Source: JBCCYM01 sp039190005 (GTDB taxonomy: Bacteria; Pseudomonadota; Gammaproteobacteria; UBA12402). From it: a stretch of 29,366 bases of DNA. The DNA is taken from contig JBCCYM010000014.1 in the NCBI GenBank assembly GCA_039190005.1, forward strand, positions 1 through 29,366, read 5' to 3'. The position numbers and the translations under genes are program-made. Shown piece by piece: positions 8,841 through 16,488 of this stretch (position 1 is its first letter; every line of letters begins with the position of its first letter). Below the pieces are notes generated by a model. That model was not told the origin of the DNA. It saw nothing but the letters and a program-made list of their open reading frames with translations, and did no database searches.

Positions 8841-10873
8841 TGTTAGCTTATGATATTCAAAATTTAAGTTATGATTATCGTCTTAGTGACAATCACTTTA
8901 CCACTGTCTTAAAAAATATCAATTTCAAAATTGCTCATGGTGAAATGGTCGCGATTACCGGTTCATCCGGTTCGGGTAAATCCACCTTGCTTTACCTATT
9001 GGCGGGGATGCTACAATGTCAACCAGGGCAGATTTTTCTTGATGATATTGATATGGCATCGCTGGCCAAAAAAGATTTAGCCTTGATACGCAATCACCAT
9101 CTTGGTTTTATTTTTCAGAGATTTCATCTGTTAGCCAATGCCAGCGTGATGGATAATATTTTATTGCCGAAAGATTACGCGCTTGAGAGTAATGTTGATC
9201 CACATCAATATCACGCGCAGGCAGAAGCACTGGCAAAAAAAGTGGGTGTTCATCATCGTTTATCCCATAAGCCAAATCAACTATCCGGCGGTGAGCAACA
9301 GCGTGTCGCTATTGCTCGCGCGTTAATCAATAACAGCAATATTATTTTAGCTGATGAACCGACAGGCAATCTTGATTCACGCAATACCAAACAGATATTA
9401 TCCATTCTCAAGCAACTGAATCGCGAAGGAAAAACCATTATTATTGTCACCCATGAAAAAGAAGTAGCAGAACAGGCTGATCGTATTATCGCACTTAAAG
9501 ACGGACGAATTGTCAGTGACAGCGGTCAGACAAAAAAAATAGTACAAACTCCCTCATCCATGCCAGTCGCTGAAGAAGCTGATAAGGTCAATTTTATCGC
9601 GCAAGCAAAAAGTGTGTTCAAATTATTACCAGTGGCATGGGCAAATTTGAACCGAAAAAAAACACAGTCCTTGTTAACCATGCTGGGGATTACCATTGGT
9701 ATCACGGCTATGCTGGTATTAGTTACTCTCGGGCAATTTGCCGAAGCCAAAATATTGGCTTCCTACGAAAAACTTGGCGCCAAAACCGTGGCGATTCGCG
9801 GTTATCCTAACTTTGAAATGAACGCTGAAGATCAATTACCGTTATTATTTTATGGTTTTTCCATGACCGATGACCTGCAACCTTTGGAAAACATTTTCCC
9901 CGAGATTAAAGCTATCACACCGGTCATGGACCTGCCAATGGTTACCGTCACCTATGCCGGCATCACTTTAGACCAGCAACCCATGTTGCTTGGTGTCAAC
10001 AGTAATTATCTCGGTATTGTTGAGCGAAGCTTAACAGCAGGTCATAATATCACACCCTATGATGTCTCACAGCATTCACCGGTTTGTCTCATTGGCAGTG
10101 AAATTGTGCAGCAATTATTTAATAATCAAAATCCACTAGGCGAAGTCATTTATTTGCAAAACAGCGATCAGACCGGTTCTTGCCAGGTTATCGGTGTTTT
10201 AGCCCCAGAATACACGGCTTCCGCGGGGCAACGTAATGATCCCAATATGCAGATTATTTTACCTTATACCTTCATTCCAACATTAGCAACCCGGTTTTGG
10301 CAGGAACAAATCCATCAGTTTTTAATGAGTGTCGGCAGCATCAATCAAATTCAATCGGTAGGAAATGCCGTCAAACGCTATTTTGAATTAAAATATGGTC
10401 AATCCGGTATGTTCAGAGTAAATCGCAATGTTGCGTTGCTCACGCAAATGCGTAAATTTTTAATGATTTTTACCATGATATTGGCTTCCATTGCCATTAT
10501 ATCACTGATTGTTGGCGGCATTGGCATTACCAATATGATGCTGGCATCCATTGCCGAACGCTTAAAAGAAATCGGTATTCGTAAAGCTTTGGGCGCGTCA
10601 GATCAAACAATTCAATATCTATTATTAACTGAATCAACGTTACTTTGTGTCATTGCCGGCATTGCCGGTTTAGTGATTGGTTTTATACTCTATGAATCAA
10701 TTATCTATACCGCGTCATTATTTATTCATCAACTTGGTTTTGAATGGATATTTTCACCAATCGCTATAGTCATGTCGTTCATCTCCATGATTGTCATCGG
10801 CATCGCCAGCGGCATGGTGCCGGCAAAAAAAGCAGCTAAGCTGGAAATTGTCTCTTGTTTGCGTAGTGCGTGA
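8840..10873 (+). CDS. MacB-like ABC transporter, ATPase fused to permease
   Basis: This 677-residue protein joins an N-terminal ABC ATPase to a C-terminal MacB/FtsX-type permease, as in MacB (about 650 aa). ATPase motifs seen: Walker A GSSGSGKST (41-49), Q-loop Gln at about 93, signature LSGGEQQRVAIARAL (148-162), Walker B IILADEPTGNLD (168-179) and the H-loop in IIIVTHEKE. The permease starts near residue 270 with one membrane helix (LLTMLGITIGITAMLVLVTL). It then has a large periplasmic domain of about 240 residues and three C-terminal helices of the FtsX fold. MacB-type proteins are mechanotransmitters that move substrates from the periplasm outward. The substrate here is unknown (peptide, lipid, lipoprotein or drug). 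It is convergent with the kinase gene, with a gap of 7 bases and no evident terminator. Confidence 0.93.
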   Translation: MLAYDIQNLSYDYRLSDNHFTTVLKNINFKIAHGEMVAITGSSGSGKSTLLYLLAGMLQCQPGQIFLDDIDMASLAKKDLALIRNHHLGFIFQRFHLLANASVMDNILLPKDYALESNVDPHQYHAQAEALAKKVGVHHRLSHKPNQLSGGEQQRVAIARALINNSNIILADEPTGNLDSRNTKQILSILKQLNREGKTIIIVTHEKEVAEQADRIIALKDGRIVSDSGQTKKIVQTPSSMPVAEEADKVNFIAQAKSVFKLLPVAWANLNRKKTQSLLTMLGITIGITAMLVLVTLGQFAEAKILASYEKLGAKTVAIRGYPNFEMNAEDQLPLLFYGFSMTDDLQPLENIFPEIKAITPVMDLPMVTVTYAGITLDQQPMLLGVNSNYLGIVERSLTAGHNITPYDVSQHSPVCLIGSEIVQQLFNNQNPLGEVIYLQNSDQTGSCQVIGVLAPEYTASAGQRNDPNMQIILPYTFIPTLATRFWQEQIHQFLMSVGSINQIQSVGNAVKRYFELKYGQSGMFRVNRNVALLTQMRKFLMIFTMILASIAIISLIVGGIGITNMMLASIAERLKEIGIRKALGASDQTIQYLLLTESTLLCVIAGIAGLVIGFILYESIIYTASLFIHQLGFEWIFSPIAIVMSFISMIVIGIASGMVPAKKAAKLEIVSCLRSA

Positions 10874-10880
10874 TGATAAT

Positions 10881-12158
10881 TTACTTTAATTCTATCACCA
10901 CCCGCAAACCCTGCGGTTGATTATCTTCCAACTTAATTTTACCTTGATGTGATTTTATAATATCTTCGACAATGGCAAGCCCCAACCCAGTGCCGCCAGT
11001 GCTGCGTGAACGAGAATCTTCAATGCGATAAAACGGTTCAAATACTTTTTCTTTTAATTGCTGATCAATACCTGGTCCTTGATCTTCAATACTAATCTGA
11101 TAATGCGAGTCATCGCTATGTTGTTCTAATCGAATTGTGGCACTGCCGGCATATTTGATGGCGTTATCAATAATATTACTAAAGGCACGTTTTAACGCTA
11201 AAGCTTGTCCGCTAATATATGCTTTTTGTACGCTTGTAGTAAAGTTCACTTTTTTACCGGTATCGGTATAATCATCACATATCGATTGCAACAAAGCACA
11301 TAAATCTATTTTGATTTTTGTCTCTTGACGTGATTTTTCTCTGACATAAGACAGGGTTTCATCAATCATCGCTTCAATTTGATCAAGATCATTGTTAAAT
11401 TTTTCTTGGATGTTTTCATCATCAATTAAATGTAAACGTAGTTTTAATCGAGTGATTGGCGTGCGCAAATCATGGGAGAGGGCGATTAGCATCTGGGTGC
11501 GATGACGTAATAAATCTTGAATGCGCTTCTGCATTTGATTAAGCGCTTGCGCTGTATCCTGAACAACCGATGGACCATACACCGCCAGTGGTTTGCGATC
11601 TAAATTAACACCGAGTTCTTCGGCCGCCAGACGAAATTTTTTCAGTGGTTCAGTAAATCGATTGATGGACCAAATTGAGATAAAAATAGCTGCCAAGGCG
11701 ATCAATTCAATGGATAGCAGCATAATTTCAAACCGCCAGGGCGTTTTGACTACCGTCGCGGAAATATTAAGCCAGCGCTGATTGGGTAAATAAACCGATA
11801 AATTTATTTTATTTTGTGGTGTTTCAGTGGTCATGTATTTTTGCACTATCCATATTGGCGTTTCAAGGTTTACAATAAGTTTATAATCTGGTTTATTATC
11901 AATGTCTAAGTCTAAACCAGGTATGGCAATTGTTTTAATGGTTGGTTCTAAATTTTTGGTATCCGTTTGTTGTAATGTGCTGAAAGTGTCGGCAATTTGT
12001 TGCACCATAAAATAATAGTTTAGATGAAATTGCCGTGTTTTATTAATTTGGGCAAAAATACCCAGTACAACCAAGTGAATAATAACGGCAATGATAAAAA
12101 TATAAAGAAATAGTCGGCCGGTTTTACCACGCCACAATAGTGAAAAATTTACAGACAT
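10881..12158 (-). CDS. Sensor histidine kinase, EnvZ-like architecture
   Basis: This 425-residue membrane kinase has a first membrane helix at about 16-36, a periplasmic sensor of about 105 residues (37-142) and a second helix at about 145-165. A HAMP domain follows (about 166-218). The dimerisation/phosphoacceptor domain has ALSHDLRTPITRLKLR with the phospho-His at 229. The ATPase domain shows the N box (RAFSNIIDNAIKYAG), G1 (IEDQGPGID) and G2 (GGTGLGLAIVED). Its start overlaps the response-regulator stop by 10 bases, so the pair is one operon with the regulator first. The stimulus is unknown. Because it faces macAB tail to tail, control of that exporter is possible but unproven. Confidence 0.93.
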   Translation of the reverse strand: MSVNFSLLWRGKTGRLFLYIFIIAVIIHLVVLGIFAQINKTRQFHLNYYFMVQQIADTFSTLQQTDTKNLEPTIKTIAIPGLDLDIDNKPDYKLIVNLETPIWIVQKYMTTETPQNKINLSVYLPNQRWLNISATVVKTPWRFEIMLLSIELIALAAIFISIWSINRFTEPLKKFRLAAEELGVNLDRKPLAVYGPSVVQDTAQALNQMQKRIQDLLRHRTQMLIALSHDLRTPITRLKLRLHLIDDENIQEKFNNDLDQIEAMIDETLSYVREKSRQETKIKIDLCALLQSICDDYTDTGKKVNFTTSVQKAYISGQALALKRAFSNIIDNAIKYAGSATIRLEQHSDDSHYQISIEDQGPGIDQQLKEKVFEPFYRIEDSRSRSTGGTGLGLAIVEDIIKSHQGKIKLEDNQPQGLRVVIELK

Positions 12159-12883
12159 CGTTTTTTAGTAACGTTTTCCGAAAATATATAACCACCACCA
12201 CGTACTGTTTTAATGTATTCGGGATGTTTAGGATCTTTCTCAATTTTTTTTCGTAAGCGACTGATTTGCATATCAGGTCCGCGTTCATATGGTGACGATT
12301 CGCGATTTTTTGTTATTTTGGTAATATCATCACGGCTGAGCAGTTTTTGCGGATTATTGAGAAATATCATCATCAAATCAAATTCAGCTGAACCCAGTGG
12401 CATGGTCACATTTTCCGGCGAAATGAGACAACGTTTATTAATGTGCAGAATCCAGTGATTAAAGCAAAAAGCATTGTAATATTTTTTGCCATCCGCTGTT
12501 GTGGCACGGCGTAATACCGCGTCAATACGGGCAAGTAATTCTTTTGGATTAAACGGTTTAGCCAGATAATCATCAGCGCCAACTTCTAAACCGGTGATAC
12601 GATCATCATCCTCGCCCGCGGCACTGATCATAATAATAGGCATTTGTGATGATAATCTTAATTTTTTACATATGGTAATGCCATCATCACCCGGCATCAT
12701 CACATCAAGCAAAATAAGATCCACCTGATGTTGTTCCAGTATTTTTTCCATTTCAGCGCCATTGGCAGCGGTACTTACTTTAAAACCATGCTTGCTTAGT
12801 ATTTCCGCCAGTAGTGTGCAGATTTCTCTATCATCATCAACGGCTAAGATATGGTATGTTTTTTTCATGTTGTCTTGTGTCAT
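12149..12883 (-). CDS. OmpR/PhoB-family response regulator
   Basis: This is a 244-residue DNA-binding response regulator. The receiver domain (about 8-125) has the acidic pocket VDDD (15-18), the phospho-acceptor Asp60 in LILLDVMMPGDDG and the conserved Lys109 in YLAKPF. The winged-helix domain (about 135-240) ends with the typical YIKTVRGGGYIF. The ATG at 12883 is favoured over an in-frame ATG five codons later because AAGGTGA lies about 5 bases upstream of it. It is the first gene of the kinase operon. The 71-base spacer shared with engB holds a perfect dyad at 12911-12923 that could be its own or another regulator's operator. Confidence 0.94.
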   Translation of the reverse strand: MTQDNMKKTYHILAVDDDREICTLLAEILSKHGFKVSTAANGAEMEKILEQHQVDLILLDVMMPGDDGITICKKLRLSSQMPIIMISAAGEDDDRITGLEVGADDYLAKPFNPKELLARIDAVLRRATTADGKKYYNAFCFNHWILHINKRCLISPENVTMPLGSAEFDLMMIFLNNPQKLLSRDDITKITKNRESSPYERGPDMQISRLRKKIEKDPKHPEYIKTVRGGGYIFSENVTKKRCL

Positions 12884-12910
12884 TTATTCACCTTTTTATA
12901 TTTAAAATTA

Positions 12911-12923
12911 GTCTACTATAGAC
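12911..12923. promoter_or_regulatory. Perfect inverted repeat in the divergent regulator-engB spacer
   Basis: GTCTA-CTA-TAGAC is a perfect 5-bp dyad in the middle of the 71-base region between two divergent starts. Both genes must have their promoters here or nearby, so the dyad is well placed to be an operator. No clear -35/-10 pair stands out, and a dyad this short can occur by chance in A+T-rich DNA. Confidence 0.3.
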
Positions 12924-12954
12924 AATTGTAACAATTATATCGGATAATTACACA

Positions 12955-13572
12955 ATGGCTATAGCATTTAATCAAACAAGTTTTTTAATCAGCGCGGCAA
13001 AAGAGAAGCAATTTGTCGTCGATAGTGGCGCTGAGGCTGCTTTTGTCGGTCGCTCAAATGCCGGCAAATCGAGCGCGCTTAATACTTTAACCAATAATCA
13101 TAAGCTAGCGCGTATTAGTAAAACCCCAGGGCGGACGCGATTGATTAATTTTTTTGCCGTCGGTGACGCCGAGGAGCGGTATCGCTTAGTTGATCTACCT
13201 GGTTATGGCTATGCCAAAGTGCCAATGGCGGAACGGCAAGCCTGGAATGAGCTGATCAATCATTATCTGCATAGTCGTCAGTCTCTAAAAGGTTTAGTAT
13301 TGCTCAGTGATATTCGCCATTCATTTAAGCCCAGTGATTGGCAAATTATTGAATGGACTTGCGCGGTTAATTGTCCTTTACATATTTTATTGACTAAAGC
13401 GGATAAACTCAGTCGCAATGCCGCTAATAAAATGATGCGGCAAGCACGGAAACTCTTGGATCAACAGGGTTGGCAACATATCAGTACGCAATTGTTTTCC
13501 GCGACAAAACGACAGGGGGTTGATATATTACAGGATAAATTATCAAATTGGCTTGGACTCTCTGATGACTAA
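12955..13572 (+). CDS. engB: Ribosome-biogenesis GTPase EngB (YihA/YsxC)
   Basis: This 205-residue cytoplasmic GTPase belongs to the TrmE-Era-EngA-YihA-Septin-like class and is needed for assembly of the large ribosomal subunit. Motifs seen: G1 GRSNAGKSS (32-40), the switch I / G2 region with KTPGRTRLINFF (56-67), G3 DLPGYGYAK (80-88) and G4 LTKADKLS at about 140-147. Length and motif order match the E. coli and Coxiella-type proteins closely. The ATG at 12955 has only a weak ribosome-binding site. Its end overlaps the start of the carrier gene at 13565, an unusual partner for engB that suggests translational coupling. Confidence 0.96.
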   Translation: MAIAFNQTSFLISAAKEKQFVVDSGAEAAFVGRSNAGKSSALNTLTNNHKLARISKTPGRTRLINFFAVGDAEERYRLVDLPGYGYAKVPMAERQAWNELINHYLHSRQSLKGLVLLSDIRHSFKPSDWQIIEWTCAVNCPLHILLTKADKLSRNAANKMMRQARKLLDQQGWQHISTQLFSATKRQGVDILQDKLSNWLGLSDD

Positions 13573-14947
13573 CTATGCCCGATTTTTTCTCTATGGCTTT
13601 ATTATTCTGATTTTTATTGCCGCGTTTGTGATATTTAATTCAATGGTTGCTGGTATTAAATTGGAAATCGCCTTTGTCAGTGTTTTCCTTACCATTGTGC
13701 TACTGGTTTCGGGTATTGTGATGGAATACTTGGCAGTACTTATTTTTTTCCTACTTATCACGCTGTTTAAAGTCGCACCGCCATCTGTGACATTCTCAGG
13801 ATTTTTTTCTCAGGGATTTTGGTTGATTTTTTCCGGCGCGATTATTGGCGCGGCAATTAAGCAATCCGGTCTTGGTATTAAATTTTCAGCGCTGTTGATG
13901 CGATTTTGTCAGGGACCTTATGTCGCGATTGTCAGTGGCATGGTTTTATTTGGTATTTTCATGGCGTTTATTATGCCTTCAGCAATGGGGCGAGTGATGC
14001 TCATGATGCCTATTCTGCTTGAATTTACCGAAAAAAGTGGTTTTAAAGAAGGCACAAAAGCTAGAACAGGTGTCATTCTAGCTGGTGTTTTAGGCACATA
14101 TATCGCTGGATTTACTATTTTACCTTCTAATTTACCTAATATTATTTTAATGGGCGCGATGGGAACAGTGTATCACTTAACGCCCTCATATCTTCAGTAC
14201 TTTATTCTCCATTTTCCTGTTTTAGGTCTAGTTAAATTAGTATTACTCATCGCGGTCATTACCAAACTATTTGGTCAAAACAGCACACCAGAAATGATCG
14301 CAAGTCAAAAACCCGTGTCCACTGATTCAACATTGCTTGCTAAAGAAAAACGCTTAATTTTTTACCTCGCGGCATTAATTTTTATCTGGGTAACTGATTA
14401 TATTCCTCCGGCATGGGCGGCGTTAATTGTCGCGATCATTTGTTTACTACCGATAATTGGCTTGCTCAACCATCGCACTTTTATGAAGCAGTATCATCTC
14501 GCGCCTTTGATATATGTGGCAGGTATTATCGGTTTAAGTGCCGTGGTAAATTATACCGGTTTAGGTAATATACTGGCAAACAAACTGTTTGCAGTCACTT
14601 CGCTTGTTCCAGGCAATACCGCTAAGAATTTTATGACCTTATCATTGGTATCAACCGGCATCGGTTTGGTCACAACCTTGCCCGGTGTGCCGGCAATTAT
14701 GTCACCATTGGCTACGCATATCGCAAAAATGAGTCATTTATCGCTTACAACCGTGTTAATGACACAGGTCATAGGATTTTCGACACTTATTTTTCCTTAT
14801 CAGGCGCCACCTATCATTGTCGCAATGCGATTAAGTAATATACCAGTGAAACAAGCAACCTTAGTGTGTCTTATCATGGCAGCATTAACCATACTCTTGC
14901 TTTTTCCCACAGATTTTCTTTGGTGGAAAATGCTCGGTTGGCTATAA
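13565..14947 (+). CDS. SLC13/DASS-like anion permease
   Basis: The open frame extends to 13520, but I start at the ATG at 13565, which overlaps the engB stop by 8 bases; the extra N-terminus would only be engB sequence read out of frame. The resulting 460-residue protein has about 11-12 hydrophobic segments and a permease layout in two halves. Two re-entrant-loop-like stretches are visible: AFIMPSAMGRVMLMMPI and TLPGVPAIMSPLATHIA. They fall where the SNT sodium-binding motifs of dicarboxylate and citrate carriers usually lie, but here read SAM and GVP. It probably moves an organic or inorganic anion across the inner membrane; substrate and coupling ion are not determinable. It is tail to tail with the MFS gene, 4 bases apart. 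Confidence 0.75.
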   Translation: MTNYARFFLYGFIILIFIAAFVIFNSMVAGIKLEIAFVSVFLTIVLLVSGIVMEYLAVLIFFLLITLFKVAPPSVTFSGFFSQGFWLIFSGAIIGAAIKQSGLGIKFSALLMRFCQGPYVAIVSGMVLFGIFMAFIMPSAMGRVMLMMPILLEFTEKSGFKEGTKARTGVILAGVLGTYIAGFTILPSNLPNIILMGAMGTVYHLTPSYLQYFILHFPVLGLVKLVLLIAVITKLFGQNSTPEMIASQKPVSTDSTLLAKEKRLIFYLAALIFIWVTDYIPPAWAALIVAIICLLPIIGLLNHRTFMKQYHLAPLIYVAGIIGLSAVVNYTGLGNILANKLFAVTSLVPGNTAKNFMTLSLVSTGIGLVTTLPGVPAIMSPLATHIAKMSHLSLTTVLMTQVIGFSTLIFPYQAPPIIVAMRLSNIPVKQATLVCLIMAALTILLLFPTDFLWWKMLGWL

Positions 14948-14951
14948 ACGA

Positions 14952-16241
14952 TTAGTTATCTTCTTCCAACAAATAGTTACAATAGGTTTCTTTGATAAAA
15001 TAACTGGCTATTAACGAGATGATGAAACAAACTGGTAAGACTGCCAGAGATATTTGGTAATTGTATATGGTGTAAAGTCTATGGTGATGCGTCATGCCGC
15101 CGGCCCAAGTAAAATCTAATAGCTTGCCAATAATTGGCAATAATAGCGCGCCTATGAGAATGGATGCCATGTTGGTAAACGCCAAGGCAATACCACCAGA
15201 GTGGAAACGATTGCTTTCAGCCGCCAATGTATAAGAAGGAATAATACCGCTATTGAAAAAACCATAGAGAAATAGAATGACAAAGAGCATATCCGGCGAA
15301 ATATGCCGCAACAGTGCCAATTGATTACTGAACAAAACAATTACCATCAATAATAATGATAATATTGCCGACAAGCGCATCACTGGCAAACGTTTGCCCA
15401 TATAATTAGAAAACCAGCCAATTAACGGGCAACCGAAAGTCAGGCCAATAAATATCATACTGACTTGTCCGGCCGCCATTGTTGTTGATTCATGATGATA
15501 TAACGTGAAATAGGGCACACCCCATAAACCGGCAAAAGCGGCTGTTGGTCCATAAAGAAAACCGACATAGAGACTATTTATCAAGGTTTGTTTTCTTTTA
15601 AAAATAACATCAACAAGATTCGCCAATATTTTATTGCTATCAGGAGATTTTGTATTTGGATGAACTAATATTTTATCTGAGATACTCAGCATGATACCAA
15701 GTGTTAGCGCGATAAAAATAATACCGACAACAAACATGACCTGACGCCAGCCAAAACTATGCATTAAAAAAGACATGGGTGACCCACCAAAAGCCGCGCC
15801 AAGCATACCCAATGCTTGGGTAATCCCAGCTAAAACAGAAAAATACTTCACTGGAAAAAAGTTTTGAATTATTTTAAGCGCACCAATAAACGCGAACGCG
15901 CCAGAAAAACCCATTAAAAATCGGCTGATATATAACATTACAATGTTATGAGCCAGCGCAAATAAGAAAGCGCCCACGGCACAAACAACAATGGCGAAAA
16001 TAAGTGGTTTCTTGATATTAAAGCGATCAAAGATGATGCCCACCGGTATTTGCATGGCAATATAAGCGTAATAGAAAATAGCCGATAGCCCACCAAGCAC
16101 AAAGGCGTTGGTATGAAAACTTGACATTAATTGCCCGGTAATCACACTCGGAGAGACTCGAATAAAATAATCGATTAAGAAAAATAATCCGCCAATTATC
16201 CAAATAAACCAAGCTTTGTTACTTATTTTTTCTATATGCAT
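14952..16241 (-). CDS. Major facilitator superfamily transporter
   Basis: This 429-residue protein has about 12 hydrophobic helices. The MFS motif A, seen as GIIFDRFNIKKPL (about 68-80), lies in the loop between helices 2 and 3. The N-terminal stretch FLIDYFIRVSPSVITGQL recalls the Pht-type amino-acid/nucleoside carriers abundant in Legionella and Coxiella; that resemblance is from memory and is an inference. The ATG at 16241 has no obvious ribosome-binding site. Repeat block 3 begins only 20 bases upstream, so its promoter must lie in or beyond the repeat, or it is read from the prlC side. The substrate is unknown. Confidence 0.85.
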   Translation of the reverse strand: MHIEKISNKAWFIWIIGGLFFLIDYFIRVSPSVITGQLMSSFHTNAFVLGGLSAIFYYAYIAMQIPVGIIFDRFNIKKPLIFAIVVCAVGAFLFALAHNIVMLYISRFLMGFSGAFAFIGALKIIQNFFPVKYFSVLAGITQALGMLGAAFGGSPMSFLMHSFGWRQVMFVVGIIFIALTLGIMLSISDKILVHPNTKSPDSNKILANLVDVIFKRKQTLINSLYVGFLYGPTAAFAGLWGVPYFTLYHHESTTMAAGQVSMIFIGLTFGCPLIGWFSNYMGKRLPVMRLSAILSLLLMVIVLFSNQLALLRHISPDMLFVILFLYGFFNSGIIPSYTLAAESNRFHSGGIALAFTNMASILIGALLLPIIGKLLDFTWAGGMTHHHRLYTIYNYQISLAVLPVCFIISLIASYFIKETYCNYLLEEDN

Positions 16242-16260
16242 CGTAAATTATGTTTTAATC

Positions 16261-16387
16261 ACCCTTCGGCAAGCTCAGGGACCGCCCTTCGACCCTTCGA
16301 CAAGCTCAGGGCAAGCAAGCTCAGGGACCGCCCTTCGACCCTTCGACAGGCTCAAGGCAAGCAAGCTCAGGGCAAGCAGGTTCAGGG
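16261..16387. repeat. Interspersed repeat block 3 (CTTCGACAAGCTCAG family)
   Basis: Three shortened head-to-tail units lie between the MFS and prlC genes. Each has ACCCTTCGACA(A/G)GCTCA followed in the complete ones by GGCAAGCAAGCTCAGGGA, but all lack the AAGATGG and inverted-arm half seen in block 2. They are joined by ACCGCCCTTCG. The open frames at 16216-16428 and 16236-16547 are translations of this repeat and are rejected as genes. The remaining spacer up to 16488 shows no gene or terminator. Confidence 0.85.
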
Positions 16388-16488
16388 TAGGTTTAAGCTT
16401 TATGAACTTATTATTCCCATTCGCGTAGAAACGACAGATAGTAACCTACTTGCGTTAAAATGTAAATTAGGCATTCTTTTTTGCACGG

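Noticed and set aside
10866..10890. Possible bidirectional terminator between the MacB-like and kinase genes
   Set aside because: The gap is 7 bases, and no stem followed by a T-run is visible.
13520..13564. Upstream ATG that extends the DASS-like carrier by 15 codons
   Set aside because: The added peptide is out-of-frame engB sequence and is not hydrophobic. The ATG at 13565 gives the normal overlap.
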